Origin: Varroa destructor | Taxonomy: Eukaryota; Arthropoda; Arachnida; Mesostigmata; Varroidae | Direction of reading: 5' to 3' | NCBI RefSeq assembly: GCF_002443255.2 | Contig: NW_019211454.1 | Span: forward strand, 7,089,440 to 7,153,439 | DNA: 64,000 nt | Part shown: positions 12,272 through 25,433 of the stretch, in pieces | Layout: each line of letters begins with the position of its first letter | Position numbering within the stretch: the first letter of the stretch is position 1 | Notes under the pieces: model-generated | Told to the model about the DNA's origin: nothing | Database searches by the model: none | The model's input: the letters and a program-made list of their open reading frames with translations, nothing else | Program-made: the position numbers and the translations under genes

Positions 12272-15200
12272 GATGCCATGTTTATATGGCGCCTCGCGTC
12301 GATCCGCTCACTTCTGATTGTAGCACTATACAAATAGTAGTCCTTCTGCTGTGTTGCTGAGTCCTGTCGTATCGTTACAACTCGTACGATTTACACATTA
12401 CGCAACTCGTATAGGCAGTGGAAAATACGGACAGTGTAAATATTGTCGCTTGCTTCTATCTACAGGAGGGGGCGAGCTGTATGAGAGAGGGAGATTTGCG
12501 TTCGAGTAGCTCGATGACTCCTCGTCGTCGTTCTACTGAACCACCCTCGTCACCATGTGCTTGTATGAGGCTACGGGATTCTATCGCAGCAGCTGACTCA
12601 TTCTGCTTCTTTGTAGCCAGAAGTTGAAGGCACGCTAGCGCTTCAGTTAGCAAACCATCCTCGCCCAGTCAACTTATCGGATAGGGAAGACTACCTACAG
12701 TACCGCCTCCTCTGCGCTGTAAGTTATACAGTTCCTATAGCTATATAATCCTACAGTAAGCTATAAAGCCTAGAGCTCTTCCCCGGCAACGACTCCATCC
12801 TGTTTCATTGCCGCCTCCACTTTGCTTGCCTTTTTTCGATTTCTATGAGGTTCAGAAAGGGATGCGTCAACCGACTCTAGGTTCCAATCATCACTATCGC
12901 AATGCGATCGACTGGGATCAAGTAAGGGCTGACTATGCCGATACGACTAAGGTCAACACTTGAGGCCAATTCAGCAACCGTGGCAACGCCGACCACCCAG
13001 GCTTAAACCGACCGCGAGAGCGAGAGCATGTCGAAGCGATTTTAAAGGCAGTCATGCTTCGTGAGTGGTGGGTCTTTGCTCCTTCACAAAAAACAGTAAC
13101 GTTAGCGGTAGCAGCAGTCCGGCTGTACTAGCTATCGGCTGATCCTTATGCGGGGCCTGCAGCAGAAGAGTTAGCCTACCAGGCAATCGGGGTCGGCGAA
13201 AAAATGTTCTACAAAAAGAATAAGACGACTGCGGTTGACATGAGAAATGTATAAATCGTAGTACTACCGTTAGTTGGCGCAGTAGAATCAAAGGGGCAGA
13301 CCACTCGACCTCGTCTGGCTGGATAGAACGATCTTGATTGAATCGATTTGGATAGAATGCAAGCATAGCCCTGTTGTAAGCAAAGGGCTAGGTCAAACAG
13401 AACTGGAAAGTCGTGAGCAGCAGTGCGAAGGTAAGCAGGGAAACACGGGGTAATAACCTCCGCAAAAATCAACCGCTCGAAGTCTCCCAATCCGGACAGC
13501 TTGAAGGCTAGCAGCGGCACATTGAAGCAGGACCCATAAACGGGGCAGTAGATAGAAAGGCCCAGTTTGGTTGGCTGCCCTTGTAGTTTGTTGTGTAGGT
13601 AGAGCGCAAGGTTTGAGAAATACAGAATAAAGATGAAAGATCAAGGGACGGAAAGAAGGAGAACGTAAAGGCAGCGAAGCAACGGGAGTACAAATACAAT
13701 AGAAGGACGAAAACCACGAGATCCCTCCTTCACATGCTACTTCTTCACCTCTCTCTTCTCACCCCAGTCGACGAGCACATGTGTGGTGGTATAAGTTTCC
13801 ATACTAACGGAAACAGAGAACTCATTGTAGGAAAAAAGAAATGCGGTAGGCTCGACGCGTTAGCTAGTAAGCCACCCTTTTTCTTCTACTTGTCTCGTCT
13901 ATCGCCAGGTTATGATATGGGCGTGCCATGAATTAATTTTTATAAACTTCCAACCTCCCATTGCGTCTCGTACACAACAGCCGTGGCGATGATGACAACA
14001 ACGACGGGGAGACTGGGAAGGGATCGAACGACGAGCAGACTCATTGGCGGATCTTTCTCAAACTCCAGCGGCCTCACTACTAGTTTTAAGGACGCACATT
14101 TAACGTGGTAGAGGCGATGAGACTGATACCTGACGAGAGCAACGAGGCGCAACGTGTTAACGGTGGGCTAGTAGTTGTAGGGCCGCCGGTAACACTGGCA
14201 GCGTTTGTCGACTGCTGGTTCTTTTTGATCACTTCTCACTAGTTCCATTGACCCGTTCCAAAAGCCTGTTCAATCGACAATAATTAGTTGTAGACAAACA
14301 CCATAGTTGCTAGGACCACAACTGATATAACCCGGGCCTGCTGGTTCTTTAACAACGACCGGTGTACGGAAGGTGGGAGGCTTTTGGAGATCTCCTGGTG
14401 TAGAGCTCTTAGTACCATGGCTGCTACTATTCCTATTAATTTCTCCGCGGGAAAGGTTATCGGAATTAACGGGATCAGCACCCTGCTGCCTGCGGCCAAG
14501 CCACCATCCATTGTTTAAAAGGGCACCAAGAAACGCCAAACACAGCAATGGCAGTAGTGACAATTGCACCAGCTGCTGGAGTCTACTGGCAGCGGTAGAA
14601 CCGGCCTTTATTGTAATTGGCGCTGTTGCTATAGCCGCTAGTAGTATCGTTCGCTAATCGAAGTGAGGCTTTCATCGTTGTTACAAGCTCCAGACGATGC
14701 GAAGCTCTGGCCATGAAGTAGACATTATTGCCACTCGCATGATGTTGCTGCCATAGAAGGCGCTCACACACCAGCAAAAATATAGAGGCTCAGCGAGCGA
14801 CCAGTTGCTAAGAAGGAGAAGGGCATTCATTAAGCATCGTTGCCGGCACCGTTTCACGGCTCCAATGTATGCGTCCGTTGTTTCTGTTGCGGGTGTTAGT
14901 GCTGTTTACCGTGGCCTAGAATGCCAAATCTGCCATGGTAGTGTCCGAATAAATATCTATATTTCTAAAATTGATTGGCAGCTACATCAGTGATTGGTTA
15001 CACGGCTCTCTGCTTTTAGCACTTAGACCACGTCGAGTACACGGGACGACGGCCTATGACGAGGGTTATACATATTGAAAATTGTCCCTGAGTAAGTATA
15101 GCGGATGTGGAAATCTGTGCAGGGACGTGATCCTTAATCAGGGTATTTGCGTGCGTTCACGTCGACTTGTCGTTTGTATCTATGTAAAATAGGACACTGT

Positions 15201-18200
15201 GACAGTTAGGTTGAAGGTAGACATTTGTGCCAGCTTTCACACTATTAGTAATTGTAGTAGTAGCATCTGTATTCAATGTAGCAAGCCGTAACAAATGTCT
15301 GTGAAGCGAACATATGACGCCTTTTGGCGCGGGGCCTTTTAGGGTAGACTGTTATTCGACGCGGGCTGCGTCGCTTAAAATGTGTCTCTTGTGGTCCAGT
15401 TCCTTTATTTTCTTATTGTATTCTCTGCATTATTTACTTACCGAACGCTCTAGCAGATCCAGTTGGGACTCGATGCGAGTACAGATGATGACTTTCCATT
15501 ATGATGATTTTCCAATCCAATAAAGGGTGGTACTGGCCAGCTGAAGTTTACATCTGCAGCTGTTTTACAGCTGAAGTTCTTTTTTGCCAGATGACTAGAA
15601 GGACCATTGTGCTACAGAGACACAGTTTGCATTTTACAACGGAACATTGATTCTATCGCGTTCTACCATCAGAGCTTATATAAAACGACGAGTGAACGAG
15701 TAATTGAACGATTGGGCGAGCCAGCCATGAAAGCTCTAGATTGCGATTCCGTATGCCTAGAGAAAGTCATAGTCAGAGATCTAATAGAAAAAAAAAAGGA
15801 CCTACTGCTACTGTGTTTTACTATTGTCACCCCTTTTTTCCGGTGGCTAGTTTCATTTGGTATTGCTAGCACCCGCTACAAAGATGGAGGTAGCCAATAC
15901 TGCTCGTTGTATTAAGATCAGATAGAAGAGCACAATCAATCCTGAGCAACTAGCATCGACAGACGGTGCGTCGTCAATGGCTGTACTACAGGGAAGGCCA
16001 AGACGGCTAAGGGAAACTTCCTGCTTCTAATGAGTGCGAGGTATCAGTTGATCGCGGCTAATTACTGCTAAATGTTTAAATATAATAAAAAATAGTGTGA
16101 GTTCTGCTGCCACCACCGCTACAGCTGGTCTCATCGGTTTATTGCATTGACCAAATAACGAAAGGCAAATTACCGGTATAAAGGGGAACGCACGAAAGCG
16201 GAAGGATGCCGTTACTTAGCATACGTACGGCTACTTATACATGCGAATGCATGCATGGTAGACGACCGAAAGAAACCTGTAGAGGTTATCGCTCCTGAAA
16301 CGTAATTATACTGTACTGCTTTTCTGTCTTTCTAATGAATTAGTACTTGTATACGTCTTAGTAGCTGATTTTGGACAGGGTGACGCTGTCCGGCGGGCGA
16401 ACCTGGGGCGGGCGGGAGCCGACTTTACCTACAATGATCACTTCTTTAATAGGTAGCGCTGGAGGTTAGAGAACTGGTTAGAGAGGAGCCAACTAGAAGC
16501 ACAGTAATATATCTGATTCTAGTCCTTTTTTTTTCGGAAAAAGTTGGACACACGTGGAAAATCAGGAAAAAGTGGGAAAGACGACTAAATATGGAGGATT
16601 ATACTACGCCTAAGGCCAAAAGGTCAGGTAGGCGGGCAAGTTGAAGCTCCAGAAGCGCGGGCGATCAAAAGTGACCCAGCACGAAACCATCTTTAGTCTA
16701 TAAACCAGTAATTCATAAACCTACAAACCAGCGAAGCGGTAGCAAACCTGTAGTGGTACTCTGAAATGCATAGTGCACGACTAGTCTATTACTCTCAATT
16801 CTGCTGCTGATACTAAATTCGTGTGTCCCGCCTGGAGTCACGGAGCCTGTTCACTATTGAAAAGTGAACAAAATACTACTGTTTTTTGCGCAGGTTCTAG
16901 GGAAGCTGAGTGCTGCTGCTATTGTTACAGCGACATCGTCAGGCCGTCCAACCGTCGTTTGTATGGCATCACTGTTTCTGGTAGCAGAATGTCGCTCAGA
17001 TCGCACCCTGATTTGGACGTGGTGCTAGATGGTAAAATTCTGGCGGTCGCAAGCCGTTCTAGACGACTCGGGTCGAGCCATTCATTCGACGATATCGGCG
17101 ACAATGACAAAAGTACTAGCCATTCTTGGAACTGAGCTGCTGTTGCTACAATGCTATCTTGCCGCACTTCTTATTCTAGTCTTCTCTCTTCCTCGCTTCC
17201 GCTTTCTCTATCCTACTATTTATTGGGTTCTTTTGTGAAGCCACATGTTGGACCCGCCACTAAGTAAATGCACGGCAACGTTCTCTGCCCGGAGTAATCA
17301 GTGTGTCTCTTGTCGCCTACCCGTTAATGCAAAGAGCCGAAGGCTCACAATGAGTAGTATTGAAATAAGGGTTAAAACGGCGTCCTACGATGTTGTAAAT
17401 AGATGTTGGATGTTGCCAGGCGAGTTAGCAGCAGGTTAAGTTAGGATAATGCCTTTTAAGGGGTCAGTGGTACTCTGTTTGTCTACTGAATTCACGAACG
17501 CGTGACGCAGCCTAGATTCGAAAACGGACATAGGCACACTGTGTTTCGTGTCGGAACGCACTAGCTTACTGAAGCAATGCCCACCGGCAGTATGGACGTA
17601 AAACTTGAAACATTCATCGAGGTTAGTGCTTCGTTACGACACAAAAAGCCAAATAAACTGTAATAGCATTAACTATAGCTATTTGTATTGATATACAGTA
17701 CATCAAAACGCGCAAATTAACTTGGAACTTAAAACGGTTGTTTAACTTGCAAAAGAACTGGTACTAGCTGTTACGATGCCTCGAAATTGTATTAAGCTAT
17801 GTTATAACAATATAGATTTTTTCTTTCATTTCGTTTGATTATCGCCCGTGGCATAGTGTAGTACTCAAAACCAATATGTGTATGAGACAATGGGTGTTTC
17901 CTGTTCTAGTTCACTGTTTCTCTTATTTAATTACTCTTTTACAGCAGCATCATAGCGTTATCTTCTATACGTAAACATATGCATCTTACTAATTAATCAG
18001 TGGCAATGTTTACTTTCGCACTAATTTATCATCTCGGGTCTCAAACGTGCCCTACTACGGTGCGACATCACATCTTCTCGTGAAGGCGCAACGGCTTCTG
18101 ACACACTCAGCCCCCCCGCCGCCGCTATAAACAACGTTGTCCCAACTATCGTCCTAGTGAATGGGTCAACTATTGAAAATGTAGGTTGAATGTTGACGTC

Positions 18201-20523
18201 TCATCAAGGCCAATGATGTCCGATCATCGGCGATACGATATGTGGGTACTACATATGTAGCAGAAAATTCTATATTTAGGGTCCATTGAACCCTACAATC
18301 TGAGCAACAATGCTCAGATCAGCATCAGCCGCGGTGACAGAAACCCTAGGTGCTAGGTAGCGCTATTTTAACTCGCTAGTTGCTGTGTTTGACAGTTTAA
18401 CCAGGACAGCTGGTCAGGAGAGACTGGATACGGTCGGAGACAAAGTAGGAGTGGCAGCAGCATTAGTGGACGAGTGTTTGAGAACGAGATGGCCTCATCA
18501 GCTACAAAACGATTCATGGCGCATAAGAACGGCACCTGTTGGTCACTTGATTGTCGTCGAGCGACACTCGCCGCGAGTCGGTCATTTTGCGACATTATCT
18601 CTACTGCTGAGGCTTAAATTGTCGTTGTTTTTTTGATGGCATTGTTCCTATTTTTAGTTAGGCCTGCTTGTTCCGAGAATCACTTGAAGAAAGTTACGCA
18701 CGGAGCACATCCACAGCACGCCTAGGTATACATAAAAAAAAAAGTACTAAAGATAAATAAAAAAAAATATACCGAGGTGAACCCTACTCTGAGCACTTTT
18801 CGTTGGACCTTGCTTGATAGCTTAATTGAATGCAAGCGTCAGCGAGACAGCACAGACTCCACGGTAGCCTAATTCTGTTCCTGATTCGGGCTTGATCTTA
18901 TCATGGAGAACAGCTACGTTTCGCGTACAGTTTCTTCGAAGCCACTTAAGTCATGTTTGCACGTGTGCTTCTAGCAGAGGGTGTCTAGCCATTGTAGGGC
19001 TAGATGTTATACAGGCAACGCTTGTGGAACTTCACTTGGTGTAATATTCAAGTCTCAGCTATTATGAATCCTCAATCCAACTAGCTCTGTCCTCTCACAT
19101 AATCTCTCAATCATGTCCTATCTATTCACCTATCTGCTCTACAGCGCTGACCGTTTCTGCGACGATATTCTCATCTGTAATTTGCTTTGCTAACGAGGAT
19201 TTCAGTCAACCTCGTACTATATTTGTTCAGCGAAGTACACTTTGTGGGCAGGCTTCGATGGCCAAGCGGCTGTCGGAGGACCCTCAATATATAGGTTAAA
19301 GGCAGACCTGTCTTTCTTCGTTTGTTCCATTAGGCATTGTCATCCATTCGGCTGTTACTACTGGTTCCTCTCGTACGGATCCATTCTCGCTGTATTCTTC
19401 CGTTTCTTCGTGATGCTTGTTTTGTCTGCCTTCTCATGTTTGTTATTAGGGCGGCTATAGCCCCTCGTGGTTATGTTAAGACTGGATAGTAAGGTCGTCG
19501 ACTTGTGCACGTTTCTTTTGGCAGGAACAGAATTAGAATTGTTGATTCGTTAAATCGTATTGCTAGCATAGGTGCAACATAGAGTCGCAAATTAGACCAT
19601 GCTAGAACATAAGTGATCAGTTATGTTAGTTGATAAGTACGGTATACGCAGTAGCTGTAAAACTGACGTTCTATGATGGACATGTTATTACGAATATACT
19701 ACTAACCGTAGTGACTATCATTGATATTAGGTGCAGGTTTGTGCCGTTCCCGATAGTGGTAAGTGCGTGCATAGATAGGAATTACATATCCTTCATGTGG
19801 CCTATCGAAGCCTCTAACATGACATGTATGGCATATATTGTACGTCGGTATAACTAACTGAATGATCTTTGTTTTTGTTTCTTTTATATTGCAGGTGAGT
19901 TACTCTAAGCTTATTTTGCGAAGCTGCTCTGCACAATTTATCTAATTTTGTGGTAAGCCGTTGCACGCACAAGTTATGCACGCTGTATTAAACGAATGTT
20001 GAGATCTAGTCGATGGCTCGGGCCAAGCTAAGAACTTAACTATCGGTCCACCCGACAAAAAGCAAGCGAAACTTTTTATTTCGATTGGTGAATCATTGCA
20101 CGATGCACGAATCAGATACAGAATAGAATTCAGATCAGAGACTGCACGACCGAACTTTCGTCGTCATCACATACTGTCTGAGACTAGATCTAGTGAAATT
20201 GCTACAACTAATCATAGGTGTTCTGGAAACAGACGCCCTTTGATCGGGCTAACTTAACATTGTTTCTGAGCGTTGAATCCGGTTTTGAAGGGGCCTTAAA
20301 GTGTAATGTTTTTGATCTATAGTTATGAAACGCAGTGAAAATAGGTATCAACGATATTTTTGGAAACGTTAATAGAATCATCTCATATTATGTATTCACT
20401 GCGTATATTTTTCTCGAAAATTTTTTTCTTTCATAAATCACCCCTAATGTAAACAGTTGGAACATTCAACAAAAAGCTTCTTGCTTCCACGCTACATCCA
20501 CTAGTAACAGTGTATATATATCC
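12272..20523. other. Non-coding stretch, no gene recognised
   Basis: There are many small overlapping frames (up to 104 codons) on both strands and none is recognisable. The intervals 15916-16820 and 17440-18367 have no ATG frame of 60 codons. A C-rich run of seven C followed by GCCGCCG sits near 18112-18125, and A-rich runs lie at 18734-18772. An 11-bp direct repeat is annotated separately. Confidence 0.55.
15538..15578. repeat. Short direct repeat, CAGCTGAAGTT twice
   Basis: The 11-mer CAGCTGAAGTT occurs at 15538-15548 and again at 15568-15578. The 30-bp period suggests a small local duplication that has since diverged. No function is implied. Confidence 0.6.
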
Positions 20524-20534
20524 TTGTAAATAGA

Positions 20535-20596
<62 letters not shown>

Positions 20597-20607
20597 TCTA
20601 TTTACAA
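20524..20607. repeat. Perfect 84-bp palindrome centred on (TA)29
   Basis: A TA microsatellite of 58 bp (20537-20594) is flanked by perfectly inverted 13-bp unique arms: TTGTAAATAGACC at 20524-20536 and its reverse complement at 20595-20607. The similarity goes further out. TCCTT precedes the left arm, and its complement AAGGA follows the right arm after a 9-nt insertion. The unit could extrude as a cruciform or fold as a hairpin. Two explanations are possible: a small palindromic mobile element whose centre expanded, or a TA tract that arose inside an existing inverted repeat. Such tracts are also prone to assembly and length errors. Confidence 0.9.
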
Positions 20608-20837
20608 TAATTATAAGGAGCTTTTTCTTGTAGAAAACGTGGCAGACAAGCCTAGTCAGCAATGCGTAAGCCACGTCAGCGGGACTTTTGCCTTACGAGT
20701 TGTCACGTAAAATCCTAAACTAACTTGCCTCTATGGTGATGAATATTGGAAGGAGTGATTTACGATAGATAAAGTCAGAAAATAATGGTAGCCTTCGGAA
20801 GTGGTGTCAAGTCCCCCTTCTAGAACTTGACAAATAT

Positions 20838-20861
20838 TTACAAGCCACATCCTTCATACAG
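20838..20861 (+). repeat. Dispersed direct repeat, copy 1
   Basis: The copy begins TTACAAGCCACA and ends ATACAG. It matches copy 2 (21970-21993) at 21 of 24 ungapped positions in the same orientation, about 1.13 kb apart. The flanks do not obviously match beyond the unit, so a short remnant of an older repeat is likely. Confidence 0.6.
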
Positions 20862-21969
20862 CTTCTACCACCCAAATAGATTTCTCCGGAGCATGTCGTC
20901 CTAAAAGCAACGAGGTACCGTCTCGATATCGAATTCGCTATCATCATATGTAGTCAAGAATGGATGTAGCTAAAGTGTTCCCATTGCTATTTATGTATGT
21001 ACGTGCTGGTCGATACATTTTTTCCCTAGTCACCGAGGTTAAAGTACAGTGTTTTTTTTTTCCTATTACGCATTGTTGGTACGTCTTGCTTCGCCAATAG
21101 CTATTCGATCGATAATTGAACGATATTTCCTGTCTGCCGAGTGGTATATGGTTCACCTATGTATGCATTACAGTGACGATGCACTAATACCGGCACGAAC
21201 ATCATTCAAAGTCGAACAACACAGAGGCATAGCCATTGAAGTTATTACGGACCGTCACACTGAGCCCCGTTACCCGCCTAAGTGTCCCTACAATAGTCTA
21301 AAGCCTTCCGGACTATCAATTAGTCCTTACCAAGCTTTTGGAAACGGACTGATTTTCGGTTGATAATCGTCCGGGGTTCATTGCAGTGAGACCGTGCGAT
21401 TTTCCCCAGCGTAGTCGAGTCGTCGTTCCAACCCTGTGACGCTTGCCTAAACATTCTCAAACCGGAACCTTTGCTCCGCTATTGGAACCATGTTCATCGA
21501 TGCACACGAACACGCATCTCGACACCTTCTGTGTAAAAAAACACCACTCGGTCGGTCACTTGCTCCATACTCGAATGAATAAATAGTTTCTCAGCTTTGA
21601 CCATTGGCTTTACCCGTATTGCCACTAGTTACAGTGACGATATACCAACAGTAGTTCGAATAGAATTTATTCGAACAAAACCTTGTCCTTTTATTGCGAT
21701 GGCGGCCAAAGTGTCTAGGGTTATTGTTCGCGTAGATACATGTATTAATGACGCAATTGCTAGTCCTGCTCTGCTTCCTCCTAGCAGTTCCATAACTGCT
21801 AAAGGACAAGGTCGCTATGATAAAATCACGCTATAGTACTGATGCAGCCAACGTTGTGTAGTATAATTTTAATCTTCACCGGCACATCCGAATGTTCCTT
21901 CCGTTGGCCATTTCGGTGAGCGAAAGACCAACGATGACAGCGTGAGCATTCCAAACGCTTTTTAGGTAC

Positions 21970-21993
21970 TTACAAGCCACACCTTCCATACAG
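21970..21993 (+). repeat. Dispersed direct repeat, copy 2
   Basis: This is the second copy of the 24-bp unit, with three substitutions relative to copy 1, all in its central part. It lies about 100 bp before the TA-cored inverted repeat at 22093-22136, whereas copy 1 lies about 230 bp after the larger palindrome. Confidence 0.6.
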
Positions 21994-22092
21994 AAGAGAA
22001 ATTACTTAAACATGAATATTTAGATTCGTTTCACAAATCTTTGATATACAATATGCTTTCTTTGAAATCCACGTTATCGTATAGCAATTTTT

Positions 22093-22136
22093 ATACGCGT
22101 TATGGATATGTATGTATATATATATATAACGCGTAT
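22093..22136. repeat. Inverted repeat with TA-rich core
   Basis: The perfect 11-bp arms ATACGCGTTAT (22093-22103) and ATAACGCGTAT (22126-22136) flank a 22-bp core made largely of TA/TG dinucleotides. The layout resembles the larger palindrome 1.5 kb upstream, but the arm sequences differ, so the two are not recent copies of one element. Confidence 0.8.
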
Positions 22137-23018
22137 CATATAAAGGAAATAAAATGAATGCGATAAGAACAGAAGACATCCCTCCAGTTAAATCATCTCA
22201 CAGGTGCACCGTTTCGAGCAGCTAAACTAACCAATACAGTTCCTATTTGTCGCAGTAATCGCTATCCAGTGATCTCAATGACGCAGAATGCCATTGCCTC
22301 CTTCGACCTCCTCGGTATGTTCGACCTTCCAGATGGCTGGCGTCTCTATTCACGCCGCCCCGTATCGTGCGACCTCGCACTATGTTTACCCGCTCCGCTT
22401 ATTCTGCCAGGTCAGAGGTTTTCTTATTTGCTCAATCGACAACGATCACTAGCCGTCACGGTACGAGCCATAGTATCGCTGATACAAGAACTGTCACTGC
22501 ACCCGATACAAGCTAATGATCGCGTTCCCATCCTTTGCTCGTCAAGTAGGCTCTACAGTGTTTCCGAGCTCCCTAGCCTTTTAGAACGTAGAAGAACCAA
22601 CGCTCGCGGTACGCTTTGGTACGTGGCGTTCCTTCGAAAAATCGCCTGCATCCCGCCGATAACAGGGACACACCGCAGGGAGCCAAAACCACCCGGAAAA
22701 TGTTCGAAGGTGAACAAGCAGAAACACAGAATGAGAGAACAAGGGTGACAGGGGTGGTCTGCGTGCCTTGTTGTTAGGCCCTGCTGTAGCGTCCCTTTTT
22801 CTGCTCGTTAAAGAACGGCAAGAATGCCTCCGTCGAATTGGAACGCATACACGGGCAGACAGAGTCTCGTATTTCAGCGACGATAGCGAACACTACCCTT
22901 CCGGGCATCACAGTGGCGACTCTTTCTGCCGTCGTATCATCGAATAGAAGTGACAGCAGCAAAGACGTGGCAGGTTCATAGTTGTCAAGTGTGAGAAGTT
23001 ACCCTATCGTGGCAGCCA
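22137..23018. other. Non-coding stretch with one 159-codon frame
   Basis: A plus-strand frame at 22269-22748 is among the longest in the window, but it has no recognisable domain. Its composition, rich in Arg, Ser, Leu and Pro, is what out-of-frame moderate-GC DNA gives. I do not call it a gene. Confidence 0.5.
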
Positions 23019-23975
23019 TCAACGGTGCAAAAGCGGTGCAAGAACCTCAGCAGCAAGCGTCCCCGGGCAAAGATCACGGGAACGGCAGCTTTTGCAAGTT
23101 TGGAAGAGACACACGAGCACCAGTAGGCTAGCCAGCGAAAAACATGGCCGCATGCTATAGCGGCGGCGGCGGCGGCAATGCATGAGTCGTGAGGAATGCG
23201 CGGGGCTACGCACGTTCACCAAGAATTCAGTCGACTCCGCGGGCCTCGAGTCGTTTCCGTCTTTGGCATAAAAGCCGGCATGGTTATGGCTGGCTGGCAT
23301 CCAAGCAGGCCCCTGAAAGCTATGCTCAGTGCTCGTTCTACCGCAGTCTCCCCGCCCGTTGCACTCTCTGGTCGCCATCGTAGGCGACCGCGTAGCGAAA
23401 GACCCGTTGGCCGGCCGATTTGCCCCTGCCATGGGCTTCCCATTCTAGGTACTCTCACTCTTTCCCAATTTTTCACTCGCTATTTCTTCTACGCCGTCGC
23501 CTTGCTGCGCCCCCTTCTCATACTGTAGCCATAAGCCACTCAGCTTTGTAGCTTCCTTTCCCAGTTTTCTATCCAGCGTTAGTAAGTGGAGACGTACACA
23601 ATGGCGGTGGCAACGACGGTAGTAGCTCGAAGCGTGCGAAGTTGCTACTCCTCCAGAGGGTGGCCGCTATCCACACTGCGATACAAGGCGGCGTCGCCGT
23701 ATAATAAATTTGCGAGGGAAGCAGCAGTGGCATTCATCGTCGTCTGCAGTAGTAGCGCCGTTTCGCGGGTCCAGCTACTAGAGGCCGAGCGAATGAACGC
23801 TGGTGGATTGTCCGTTCTCGCCATGCCACCACCTCCTGCCCGCACCCTTTTCCTCCTCTTCCTTCTCCTCTCTCAAGTGGCCGACAACCGACGGCAAATA
23901 GCAGGCAGAAGACGCCAGTGTTTTCTGCCGGTGCTGGTGAGAGTAGTGGAAAATGACGATGAGGATGCACTGTAA
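23019..23975. other. GC- and CpG-rich segment, possible CpG island-like DNA
   Basis: GC and CpG content rise visibly here, most of all at 23150-23420, which starts with five CGG units. Four frames are open together across 23216-23383, two on each strand, and another frame runs at 23586-23975 plus (129 codons). GC-rich DNA has few stop codons, so this is weak evidence for coding. It could be a promoter or 5' exon region, but I see no TATA box, initiator or recognisable protein that would settle it. Confidence 0.3.
23160..23176. repeat. (CGG)5 microsatellite
   Basis: Five CGG/GGC units lie inside the GC-rich segment. In the minus-strand frame 23019-23432 it reads as a short arginine run. Confidence 0.85.
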
Positions 23976-25407
23976 GGTTCAGCAGTTGAGCATTGATACC
24001 AGGTCTGCACAAAAATGTGGGGCCGTCTAGTGGTGCAATTCTAGATTCGCTGTGGCACCGACGCTGGAGGGCATTCCTATAGCTGTGCTGCTGTGGTTAT
24101 CCCGGAAGCTGCTCCAGATTTTTCGCGCCTTTACTATCTTCTGCACTCGCAGCCTTGACCCTGCGTCGATCGCTCACAGTGGGCTCATGACAGGGTCCAA
24201 TTAATTTTAATCTCTGGTCCGCTACTATGTTTCAGTACTACTCCATGGTTATCGCAGTCGTGACTGCCTCCTTATTGCCTGGAACCCCCATCTTTGCCAC
24301 GCACACATAATATATATATATTGGGGGGATGTGTATATATCTAAGGTGCCTGAAAGGCGGATGCCATTCCTGGTAGCGGCCATGGTGGCTAGGTGTAGAA
24401 TCCGCTTGAGAGAATTCCTTGTGACAAAGGGACCAGCGGTCATCATTATGTGAGAATGGGAGAGAAAGGTACCAGATAGGGAGCGCAACTTGAGAGGGTT
24501 ACAAGGCCTTTCCGTCGTTTGTGTCGTCGTGCTTTGGGATTTTGGATCATGAGGGCTCAATGAGATCACTGGAGTGCTGAAGTTCCGGCGTGATCAGGAG
24601 TGATAATGTCAGCGTATATTTCTCCAGTCAGTGAGTCTGACGAAATTTATGTACGCTTTGGGGGTGGTGACGCTGATGCGAGCTAACGAGTAAAGTGAGG
24701 TTAACGAAGGAGGAAAGGAGTCTGTCCTGCCAACAACGGTTTGGCGGCCTCGTATGGCCGATTACAACGAGACGCGTACTCAACCGATCTCACAATTAAA
24801 CTTGTCTGACATGTGGACATGAGGTACAGAACAGGGTAATAGTAGGAGTACGATATGTCGATACGAACCAACGGCCGAAGCTTTCACACAAACAACAACA
24901 GATAGAGGCTAGAAACGATTGACGGAACAGATTGACGATTAAAAGGGTGACTTAAAATCGGCAGACTGGATTCGCCTGAATAAGCTGCCTTAGAATGCCT
25001 AACACCGCATGATGACCATCGGACATCCTTCGCCAACTGTACCTTAAAACGGGCAGCTCTGTATACTTTATTATTTCATAAGATCTTGTATGTTATAAGG
25101 TTGTTACTGCCGTTGCATAAAGCCGTTACTTGATCCTATTTTGGTTGAGATGGCTACTTTTACCGTTGCAGTGTTGCTTTACCAGCGCGCACGACTGCCT
25201 GCGACGTACCGAAGCTAACTCGGCAGATGAAAAAGGCCCAGCAGGCGCGACGACATCTGTTGCGTCTACGTTACAACAACCCCTACCGTTGGCAATTCAG
25301 CTGGCCGAAAATCCTCACTCTGGCTGGCAATACAGTAGCTATATTTTATGTTGTTTTATATATTGGCGACGTTGGTCAGGTGTGTGTGGTGGTCCATTGG
25401 TTTATTA

Positions 25408-25433
25408 GCTGAATGTAGTGCAATACATTCAGC
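25408..25433. repeat. Small perfect hairpin, 10-bp arms
   Basis: GCTGAATGTA (25408-25417) and its reverse complement (25424-25433) are separated by 6 nt. Arms of this length arise by chance in 64 kb, so it is recorded as a structure only. Confidence 0.6.

Larger units (their letters stand above)
20608..22092. other. Repeat-associated non-coding interval
   Basis: This interval lies between two TA-cored inverted repeats and holds both copies of a diverged 24-bp direct repeat. Small frames such as 21049-21363 plus (104 codons) and 21597-21836 plus (79 codons) show no known motif. No transposase is visible. Confidence 0.5.

Noticed and set aside
15500..15511. YDDF in a plus frame, resembling an RT box
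   Set aside because: The flanking residues are not hydrophobic strands of the RT fold, and the frame ends a few codons later.
22269..22748. 159-codon plus-strand frame
   Set aside because: No recognisable motif, and a few frames this long are expected by chance.
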